Below are positions 5,657 through 10,516 of a stretch of 10,516 nt of DNA, piece by piece. Source of the DNA: CBFGTJ01 sp965651815 (lineage in GTDB: Bacteria; Actinomycetota; Acidimicrobiia; Acidimicrobiales; Microtrichaceae); the NCBI GenBank assembly GCA_965651815.1, contig CBFGTJ010000112.1, positions 1 to 10,516 of the forward strand. The letters run 5' to 3'. The notes under the pieces were generated by a model that saw only the letters and a program-made list of their open reading frames with translations, did not search any database and was not told the DNA's origin. How positions within the stretch are numbered: the first letter of the stretch is position 1; each line of letters begins with the position of its first letter. The translations under genes were made by a program, and so were the position numbers.

Positions 5657-6469
5657 GTGGAGGAGCTGAACCTTCGCCCGCTCACCGCCCGGTCCGTGCT
5701 CGCCTCGACGCTGCTCGGGTCGAAGCAGGCTCGGCTCCCCGTGTCCTTCCTCATCCGCACCGGCGCCCTGTTCGGCCTGAGCGAGGGATCGGTGCGCACC
5801 GCCCTGTCGCGCATGGTGAGCGCGGGCGAGGTGACCCATGCCGACGGGTGCTACGGGCTCGCCCCGGCGCTGACCGAGCGGCGCGAACGCCAGCTGCGGA
5901 GCCGCGCGGCCAAGGTCCACGACTGGTCCGGCCGGTGGTGGATCGGCGTCGTCGCGGCAGGGACGCGCAGCGCGCGCGACCGGGCTGCGCTGCGGGTCGA
6001 GATGGACCGTGCCCGGCTGGCCGAGCTGCGCGAGGGCGTGTGGGTCCGCCCGGACAACCTCGACAGCGACGCGCGGCCCGACCGCGCGGTGACCGCGTCG
6101 CCCTGCTGGTGGTTCGTCGGCGATCTGGTCGTCGACCTGGACCGCGAGGACCGGACCGAGGCCGACCTCGTCGCCGAGCTGTGGGACCTCGAGGGGTGGG
6201 CCCGGCGCGCGCGGAAGTTGCGGAAGGCGATGCACGAGCTGCGCGAGCGGCTGGAGGCCGACGACACCTCCGCGCTCGCACCGGGCTTCATGGTGTCGGC
6301 CGCGACGATGCGCCACTTCGTCGCCGACCCGCTGCTGCCCCGTGAGCTGCTACCCCGCGACTGGCCCGGCGAGGCGCTGCGCTCGGACTTCGAGGAGTAC
6401 GACCGCACGTACCGCCAGCGGCTGACGGAGTGGACCAAGGACGCCCCGGTCGCCGCGCGGCACGGGTGA
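5657..6469 (+). CDS. PaaX-family transcriptional regulator
   Basis: A 270-residue cytoplasmic repressor-type protein. PaaX of E. coli represses phenylacetate degradation and responds to phenylacetyl-CoA; family members outside paa loci control other pathways. The N-terminal winged helix-turn-helix contains FGLSEGSVRTALSRMVSAG (39-57), the family's recognition segment; the central domain has VWVRPDNL (128-135); the C-terminal PaaX_C region has DPLLPRELLPRDWPGEALR (224-242) and an EEYDRTYRQR helix. Length is close to the 300-residue norm. The GTG at 5657 is the first start after a TAGGGT box and has no Shine-Dalgarno. No phenylacetate-catabolic gene is in the window. The divergent neighbour is a fatty-acid desaturase, which suggests a CoA-thioester or fatty-acid-related signal, but that is inference. 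Confidence 0.92.
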   Translation: MEELNLRPLTARSVLASTLLGSKQARLPVSFLIRTGALFGLSEGSVRTALSRMVSAGEVTHADGCYGLAPALTERRERQLRSRAAKVHDWSGRWWIGVVAAGTRSARDRAALRVEMDRARLAELREGVWVRPDNLDSDARPDRAVTASPCWWFVGDLVVDLDREDRTEADLVAELWDLEGWARRARKLRKAMHELRERLEADDTSALAPGFMVSAATMRHFVADPLLPRELLPRDWPGEALRSDFEEYDRTYRQRLTEWTKDAPVAARHG

Positions 6470-6514
6470 CCCGCCCCCGGCGCCCCCGCCCTCTTCGGGG
6501 ACGTCGGCGACCAC

Positions 6515-6520
6515 TACCGT
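6515..6520 (+). promoter_or_regulatory. -10 box of the MBL-fold gene, leaderless layout
   Basis: TACCGT ends 7 bases before GTG 6528. It is flanked by CCAC (6511-6514) and GTGG (6519-6522), a short inverted repeat of doubtful meaning. This box decides the start at 6528 rather than the in-frame GTG at 6519, which lies within the box itself. Confidence 0.55.
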
Positions 6521-6527
6521 GGGGCGC

Positions 6528-7280
6528 GTGAACAGCACGACGGACCCGACCAGCGTCCCGGACGGCACCGGGCGGCTCTACTTCCGGCAGCTCCTCGCCG
6601 GCCGCGACTTCGCCACCGGCGACATGCTCGCCCGTCAGATGGTCAACTTCGTGTACCTCATCGGCGACCGCGAGACCGGGGAGTGCCTGGTCGTCGACCC
6701 GGCGTACGGGATCGCGGACCTCGTGCGGATCGCGGCCGAGGACGGCATGCGCATCACCGGCGCGCTCGTCACCCACTACCACCCTGACCACTGCGGCGGC
6801 TCGATGATGGGGTTCGACATCGAGGGCGTGTCGGAGCTGCTGGAGCACGCGCAGGTGCCCGTGCACGTGCAGGAGGACGAGGCCGAGTGGGTCCTCAAGG
6901 TCACCGACCTCGGGGAGGGCGACCTGGTTCGTCACCGCTCCGGTGACGTGGTGACGGTCGGGTCGGTGCCCGTGGAGCTGCTCCACACCCCCGGGCACAC
7001 CCCGGGGAGCCAGTGCTTCCTCGTCGACGGCCGCCTGGTCTCGGGCGACACGCTCTTCCTCGACGGCTGCGGGCGCACGGACCTGCCCGGCGGCGACCCC
7101 GAAGCGCTCTACCACAGCCTCACGGTCACCCTCGCGAAGGTGCCCGACGACGCGATCCTCTTCCCCGGCCACCAGTACTCGCCGGCCCCCTCCGAGCCGC
7201 TCGGCGAGACCCGTCGACGCAACGTCGTGTTCAAGCCGCGCTCCGCGGAGCAGTGGCTGATGATGTTCGGCGGCGCCTGA
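6528..7280 (+). CDS. Metallo-beta-lactamase-fold hydrolase
   Basis: A 250-residue soluble metallo-hydrolase of the MBL superfamily, closest in pattern to glyoxalase II / ETHE1-like enzymes. Metal ligands are visible: THYHPDH (H83, H85, D87, H88), HTPGHTPG (H157), SGDTLF (D174) and PGHQY (H215). The GCGRTDLPGGD segment (180-190) is typical of the glyoxalase II and persulfide-dioxygenase branch. Substrate is not certain: a thioester, a persulfide or another small molecule are all possible. There is no signal peptide, so it acts in the cytoplasm. It starts 58 bases after the PaaX-like gene and 21 bases before the AI-2E-family gene, all on the plus strand, but its own -10 box suggests separate transcription. 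Confidence 0.9.
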   Translation: MNSTTDPTSVPDGTGRLYFRQLLAGRDFATGDMLARQMVNFVYLIGDRETGECLVVDPAYGIADLVRIAAEDGMRITGALVTHYHPDHCGGSMMGFDIEGVSELLEHAQVPVHVQEDEAEWVLKVTDLGEGDLVRHRSGDVVTVGSVPVELLHTPGHTPGSQCFLVDGRLVSGDTLFLDGCGRTDLPGGDPEALYHSLTVTLAKVPDDAILFPGHQYSPAPSEPLGETRRRNVVFKPRSAEQWLMMFGGA

Positions 7281-7289
7281 GCGGCGTGC

Positions 7290-7295
7290 GAAGCT
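7290..7295 (+). promoter_or_regulatory. Degenerate -10 candidate before the AI-2E-family gene
   Basis: GAAGCT keeps the A and final T of TANNNT but not the first T, and ends 6 bases before GTG 7302, the same spacing as at neighbouring genes. No Shine-Dalgarno is seen. The gene may instead be cotranscribed with the MBL-fold gene. Confidence 0.25.
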
Positions 7296-7301
7296 GACCG
7301 C

Positions 7302-8567
7302 GTGAGCGAACCCACAGGGGAGGGCGAGCCGCGGCCCGAGGAGCCCGTCGCGGGAGGCAGCACCGCCTCGAGCCACGCGGAGCTGGAGGCCGACCTCACC
7401 ACGGGCGTGCCGACCTTCGGGGACATGGTCGGCGACACCCAGCTGCCCCGCTGGTTCTGGCGCGGCATCCTCGCCATCGCGTTCTCGGTCTCGGTCTTCC
7501 TCGCGGTGCGCAGCATCCTGGGGAAGCTGACCGGCCTCATCGGGCTCCTCGGCACGTCCCTGTTCATCGCCTTCGCGATGGAGCCCGCGGTGAACTGGCT
7601 CGCGCAGCGCGGGTGGCGGCGCGGCCGGGCGACGCTGCTGTGCTTCTTCCTCGTCTTCGGCGTCGGCGGGCTGTTCGGCTACCTGATGGTCGACCTGGTG
7701 ATCGACCAGGTCACGGAGCTGGTCGAGCAGGCGCCGGGCTACATCTCGGACGCGACCGAGTGGGTGAACGACACCTTCGGCACCGAGATCACCCCCGACG
7801 AGCTCAACAGCACGATCCGCGACTACCAGGACGACCTGACGAGCATCGCGGCCGACGCCGGCGGACGGGTCCTGACCCTGACCGGCACCGCGGTCGGCGT
7901 GATCTTCCAGATGTTCACGGTGTTCCTGTTCAGCTACTACATGATCTCGCAGGGCCCGCAGATGCGGCGCAACGCGTGCTCGCTGCTCCCACCGCAGCGC
8001 CAGCAGCTGGTGCTGCGACTGTGGGAGCTGGCCGTGGACAAGACCGGCGGGTGGGTCTACTCCCGGCTGTTGCTCGCCCTGATCGGCGCGGTCACGTCGT
8101 GGATCGTGTTCCAGGTGCTGGGGCTGCCGTCGCCGCTCGCCCTCGCGCTCTGGTTCGGCCTGACCAGCCAGTTCATCCCGGTGCTCGGCACCTACCTGGG
8201 CGGCTCGCTCCCGGTGCTGATCGCGCTGATCAGCTCACCGATCGACGCGGTGTGGGTGCTCGTGTGGATGATCGTCTACCAGCAGATCGAGAACTACATC
8301 CTCGCCCCGCGGATCACCGCGCACACCATGGACCTGCACCCCGCCGTGGCCTTCGGCGCGGCCCTCGCGGGTGCCAGCCTCTTCGGTCCGCTCGGCGCGG
8401 TGCTGGCGCTGCCCGCCGCCGCGGTGATCCAGGCCTTCGTGTCGACCTACCTGCACCGCCACGACGTCGTCGAGTCCGACCTGACCCGCCTCGACGAGCC
8501 GGAGCCCGTGCAGCGCGAGTCGGCGTGGCGGCGCGCGGTGCGGCGCCTCAACGCGTCGCGGCGCTGA
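7302..8567 (+). CDS. AI-2E family transporter (UPF0118-type membrane protein)
   Basis: A 421-residue polytopic membrane protein of the AI-2E/PerM family; members have been described as autoinducer-2 exporters, sodium/proton antiporters or permeases of unknown cargo. A polar N-tail of about 50 residues precedes hydrophobic segments near 52-70, 76-92, 111-135, 192-215, 253-273, 277-310, 313-330 and 346-382. A soluble helical insertion lies at about 136-190. The family signature is clear: YQQIENYILAPRI (326-338), HPAVAF and FGPLGAVLALPAAAVIQ near the end. The C-terminal tail is Arg-rich. The GTG start at 7302 opens the acidic N-tail; an internal start is possible because the tail is not conserved in the family. 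Its last 20 bases overlap the 3' end of the opposite-strand GAF gene. Confidence 0.93.
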   Translation: MSEPTGEGEPRPEEPVAGGSTASSHAELEADLTTGVPTFGDMVGDTQLPRWFWRGILAIAFSVSVFLAVRSILGKLTGLIGLLGTSLFIAFAMEPAVNWLAQRGWRRGRATLLCFFLVFGVGGLFGYLMVDLVIDQVTELVEQAPGYISDATEWVNDTFGTEITPDELNSTIRDYQDDLTSIAADAGGRVLTLTGTAVGVIFQMFTVFLFSYYMISQGPQMRRNACSLLPPQRQQLVLRLWELAVDKTGGWVYSRLLLALIGAVTSWIVFQVLGLPSPLALALWFGLTSQFIPVLGTYLGGSLPVLIALISSPIDAVWVLVWMIVYQQIENYILAPRITAHTMDLHPAVAFGAALAGASLFGPLGAVLALPAAAVIQAFVSTYLHRHDVVESDLTRLDEPEPVQRESAWRRAVRRLNASRR

Positions 8568-9057
8568 GGAGGTAGCGGCCGAGCGTCCGCAGCAGCCGGC
8601 CGTGGTCGTCGTCCCACGCGAGCCGGGGCTCGACCCAGTAGAGGTGCAGCGCGCCCACGAGTCGCGACCGCTCGAGGATCGGCAGGTGCAGGCACGAGCG
8701 GAACCCGAGCTCCCCGAGCGTCGGCGCCGGTGGTGGGGCGCAGGGGAGGGTCGATGCGTCCTCGACCAGCACGAAGCGCCGGGCGTGGACCGGTGCGAGG
8801 CCCCACGGGAACCAGTCGCCGGGCACGGCGTCCGCGTGGGCGGGGAACGGCACCCCCCAGCCCGGCCGCCGCGCGACCAGGCAGGCGGCCGGCTCCTCCA
8901 CCGCGTACAGGGCGGACACGTCGGCCCAGGTGGAGTCGCGGACCAGGTCGAGCCCCTCGTCGAGCAGCCGGCCGGTGCCCCACTTCTCGGCGTGCTCCGA
9001 CAGCCGTTCGACCGCGACGCTGAGGCCGCCTCTCGTCCCGCTCCGTTGAACCGCCAT
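8548..9057 (-). CDS. Small GAF-domain protein
   Basis: A 169-residue single-domain protein resembling a GAF sensor: LLDEGLDLVRDSTWADVSALYAV starts the domain (31-53), CLVARRPGWG follows, and LGELGFRSCLHLPILERSRLVGALHLYW (114-141) is the typical central sheet of GAF domains, ending with a helix WDDDHGRLLRTLGRYLLSAA. No kinase, GGDEF or helix-turn-helix partner is fused, so it would act through another protein or as a small-ligand binder; the ligand is unknown. The ATG at 9057 is chosen because in-frame codons further upstream (to 9192) have poor GC at third positions; no Shine-Dalgarno or TANNNT box supports it, so the start is less certain than for its neighbours. The 3' end overlaps the AI-2E-family gene by 20 bases. 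Confidence 0.8.
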   Translation of the reverse strand: MAVQRSGTRGGLSVAVERLSEHAEKWGTGRLLDEGLDLVRDSTWADVSALYAVEEPAACLVARRPGWGVPFPAHADAVPGDWFPWGLAPVHARRFVLVEDASTLPCAPPPAPTLGELGFRSCLHLPILERSRLVGALHLYWVEPRLAWDDDHGRLLRTLGRYLLSAATR

Positions 9058-9252
9058 CCGCCGTCCAGCTCGTCGTCCCGCGGCGCCCCCGCAAGGCGCC
9101 TCGCCACATGGTCGGCCGGCGACGGCCCGAACTGGAGATTCCCGTCGCGCGACCGTGGCGCGTTCTGGATCACAGGCGACCTGATCGGTCACTTCAGAGC
9201 CAGATTCGGTCCCGCGCCGCGCCGGACACGTCGGTGAACTGCCGGTCCGCGC
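9058..9252. other. Intergenic region between GAF and PIG-L genes
   Basis: This 195-base gap is the longest in the window and is less GC-rich than its surroundings. It should hold the promoter of the GAF gene and the end of the PIG-L transcript, both on the minus strand. I see a 10-bp palindrome GTCGCGCGAC (9144-9153), an imperfect repeat GATCACAGG-CGA-CCTGATC (9168-9186), and a GC-rich hairpin with one mismatch (9209-9227), 25 bases after the PIG-L stop, that could terminate transcription but lacks a T-tract. No convincing promoter or small gene was found. Confidence 0.4.
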
Positions 9253-10005
9253 TCAGAAGGGGATGACCTCGAAGGGCACCGCGAGCTCGACGCCGAGCCG
9301 TGGGCCGAACGCCTCCGCGGCGCCGCGGAGCATCGCCTCGGGGTCGGTGCCCATCGTGCCCTCTGGCAGCCCCTCCAGGTACACCCGGTGCTCGCGCAGC
9401 GACGCGATCCCGGCGTCCAGGTGCCCGGTCACGTCCACCCCGTGGGTCGGCTGCGGCGAGTTCCCGAACGCGACGAACCGCACGCCCGGCCACGGCTCGA
9501 GGCCCTCCTCGACGAGCTCGGTGAAGACCCACCGGTTGCCCGCGTCCCGGACCGCGTCGAGCAGCGCGACGCCGACGTTGCGGTGGTCGACGTGGTTCCA
9601 CCCCGGCTGTCCGAAGGTCTCCCGGAAGTTGATCGACACCACCACGTCCGGCCGGTGGCGGCGGACCGCGGCCGCGAGGTCGCGGCGCAGCCGGTGGTCC
9701 GCCTCGACGAGGCCGTCGGGGTAGCCGAGGAACTCCACCTGGTCGACCCCGACCACCGCGGCGGACCGCCGCTGCTCCTCCCGCCGCACCGGAGCGGCCT
9801 CCGCGGGCGAGAGCCCGTCGATCCCGGCCTCGCCGTCGGTGACGAGCACGTACGCGACCTCCTTGCCCTGGGAGGTCCAGCGCGCGACCGCGGAGGCGGT
9901 GCCGTACTCCAGGTCGTCGGGGTGCGCCACCACCGCGAGCGCCCGGTGCCAGTCCTCCGGGACCGAGGGCAGGGTCTCGGGTGCGGGAGGGAGGGTCTCG
10001 GCCAT
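9253..10005 (-). CDS. PIG-L / LmbE family zinc deacetylase
   Basis: A 250-residue metal-dependent N-deacetylase of the family that includes the mycothiol enzymes MshB and Mca and many natural-product and sugar deacetylases. The zinc site is visible as AHPDD (H28, D30, D31) and HVDH (H138, D140, H141); VTDGEAGIDG (55-64) follows the second strand as in MshB-type proteins. It is shorter than MshB (about 300), and the mycothiol assignment is not supported beyond family level. The first 18 residues are a Pro-rich leader with a duplicated ETLP motif. The ATG at 10005 has TACGAT exactly 6 bases upstream and no Shine-Dalgarno. A longer in-frame opening to 10245 would run through the divergent mutA gene and is rejected. 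It diverges from mutA. Confidence 0.9.
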   Translation of the reverse strand: MAETLPPAPETLPSVPEDWHRALAVVAHPDDLEYGTASAVARWTSQGKEVAYVLVTDGEAGIDGLSPAEAAPVRREEQRRSAAVVGVDQVEFLGYPDGLVEADHRLRRDLAAAVRRHRPDVVVSINFRETFGQPGWNHVDHRNVGVALLDAVRDAGNRWVFTELVEEGLEPWPGVRFVAFGNSPQPTHGVDVTGHLDAGIASLREHRVYLEGLPEGTMGTDPEAMLRGAAEAFGPRLGVELAVPFEVIPF

Positions 10006-10011
10006 CCGTCG

Positions 10012-10017
10012 ATCGTA
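10012..10017 (-). promoter_or_regulatory. -10 box of the PIG-L gene, leaderless layout
   Basis: TACGAT on the minus strand ends 6 bases before the ATG. Its -35 position (about 10035-10040, CTCCGA) falls in the left arm of the inverted repeat at 10036-10056. Confidence 0.55.
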
Positions 10018-10033
10018 GGAGCCGGCCCCGGCA

Positions 10034-10063
10034 TTCGGAGCGTCCGCGGCGCTCCGGTAGCCT
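10034..10063 (+). promoter_or_regulatory. mutA promoter with inverted repeat in the spacer
   Basis: TTCGGA (10034-10039) and TAGCCT (10058-10063), 18 bases apart, form a plausible promoter that gives a leader of about 42 bases carrying the mutA Shine-Dalgarno. A 7-bp inverted repeat CGGAGCG-N7-CGCTCCG (10036-10056) fills the spacer and also covers the -35 of the divergent PIG-L promoter. This is a good place for a repressor acting on both genes. Confidence 0.45.
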
Positions 10064-10111
10064 CCGCTGAGCAGCAGGACGCCGCGCCAGCGCAGCAGTT
10101 GGAGGTAGCCC

Positions 10112-10516
10112 GTGGCCACCGAGGCCGAACCGACCCTCGCCGGGGTGTTCACCCCTCCCACCGAGCAGCAGTGGCTGGAACAGGTGGAGAAGGTCCTGAA
10201 GGGCGCACCCGTCACCAAGCTGCACTCACGCACCCCCGACGGCATCGACGTCGCCCCGCTCTACACGCGGGTGGGATCGCCCGGCGGCGCCGACGAGGCC
10301 GGGTTCCCCGGCGCGCTCCCCTTCACCCGGGGCGTGCGGACCCAGCCCGACGGCGACGCGCCGTGGGGCGTGCGGGTCGTCGCCGACCACCCCGACCCCG
10401 CCGAGGCCAACCGGATCCTGCTCCGCGACCTCGAGCGGGGCGCCACCTCCGTCGAGGTCCGCTTCGACGCGGCGTTCCGCGCCGGTGTCGGCCCGACCGA
10501 CGACGGGTTCGACGAG
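10112..10516 (+). CDS. mutA: Methylmalonyl-CoA mutase small subunit (partial, runs off right edge)
   Basis: N-terminal 135 residues of the small (non-catalytic) subunit of methylmalonyl-CoA mutase, which with the B12-dependent large subunit interconverts methylmalonyl-CoA and succinyl-CoA in propionate and branched-chain degradation. Visible family features are QQWLEQVEKVLKGAP (19-33), SRTPDGIDVAPLYT (39-52), PGALPFTRGVR (66-76) and WGVRVVADHPDPAEANRILLRDLERGATSVEVRF (85-118). The PDPAEAN and LERGATSVEVRF pattern favours the small over the large subunit, which would have PWTIRQYAGF here. GTG 10112 is preceded by GGAGGT (10101-10106) at 5 bases. A large subunit gene (mutB) is expected beyond the edge. 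Confidence 0.9.
   Translation, partial: MATEAEPTLAGVFTPPTEQQWLEQVEKVLKGAPVTKLHSRTPDGIDVAPLYTRVGSPGGADEAGFPGALPFTRGVRTQPDGDAPWGVRVVADHPDPAEANRILLRDLERGATSVEVRFDAAFRAGVGPTDDGFDE

Noticed and set aside
3141..5669. 842-codon plus-strand open frame across pheA, the lipoprotein and the desaturase gene
   Set aside because: Runs antisense or out of frame through three well-supported genes and has no recognisable motif.
9253..10005. Specific assignment of the PIG-L protein as mycothiol deacetylase MshB
   Set aside because: Only family-level motifs are seen and the protein is shorter than MshB; the family has many substrates.
10006..10245. N-terminal extension of the PIG-L gene
   Set aside because: It overlaps the mutA start and promoter, and the ATG at 10005 has a -10 box 6 bases upstream.

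Overview
The window reads as an ordinary chromosomal stretch of a very GC-rich actinobacterium. Supporting this are strong G/C at third codon positions, many GTG starts, a bacterial Ku gene, a class-A-like LPXTG surface protein, a methylmalonyl-CoA mutase subunit and start codons lying directly behind TANNNT -10 boxes (leaderless genes are common in Actinobacteria). I cannot fix the genus. I see no transposase, integrase, phage gene, CRISPR array or restriction system.

Layout, left to right. Minus strand 100-1918: a secreted LPFTG-anchored surface protein with a Gly-Tyr-Asp repeat, preceded by an Ala/Glu/Arg-rich coiled-coil protein that starts head-to-head with the next gene. Plus strand 1962-2900: Ku, the DNA-end-binding protein of non-homologous end joining, with a C-terminal SAP/Rho_N-like extension. 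Minus strand 2930-3989: tRNA-Ser(UGA) and prephenate dehydratase (pheA). Plus strand 4090-4587: a small META-like lipoprotein. Minus strand 4602-5582: a membrane fatty-acid desaturase. Plus strand 5657-8567: a PaaX-family repressor, a metallo-beta-lactamase-fold hydrolase and an AI-2E-family membrane protein. Minus strand 8548-10005: a small GAF-domain protein and a PIG-L/LmbE-type deacetylase. Plus strand 10112 to the edge: the start of the methylmalonyl-CoA mutase small subunit.

The genes do not form one pathway. They are short units, often divergent or convergent, covering DNA repair, phenylalanine synthesis, lipid modification, transport and propionate metabolism. The most striking feature is regulatory. 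Five protein genes (pheA, desaturase, PaaX, MBL, PIG-L) and the tRNA have a TANNNT box 6 to 8 bases before the first base of the product and no Shine-Dalgarno sequence. Three genes that do have a Shine-Dalgarno (LPFTG protein, lipoprotein, mutA) have their TANNNT box 42-50 bases upstream. Two of the three clearest divergent intergenic regions carry dyads placed where both promoters would be affected, and the desaturase/PaaX region has a 34-bp hyphenated dyad that is a good candidate operator for the PaaX-like protein.

I did not find a clear new multi-gene system. The best leads are the Ku-adjacent coiled-coil protein, the PaaX/desaturase pair with its dyad, and the uniform leaderless promoter layout. 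No gap longer than 300 bases is without a gene; the largest is 9058-9252.
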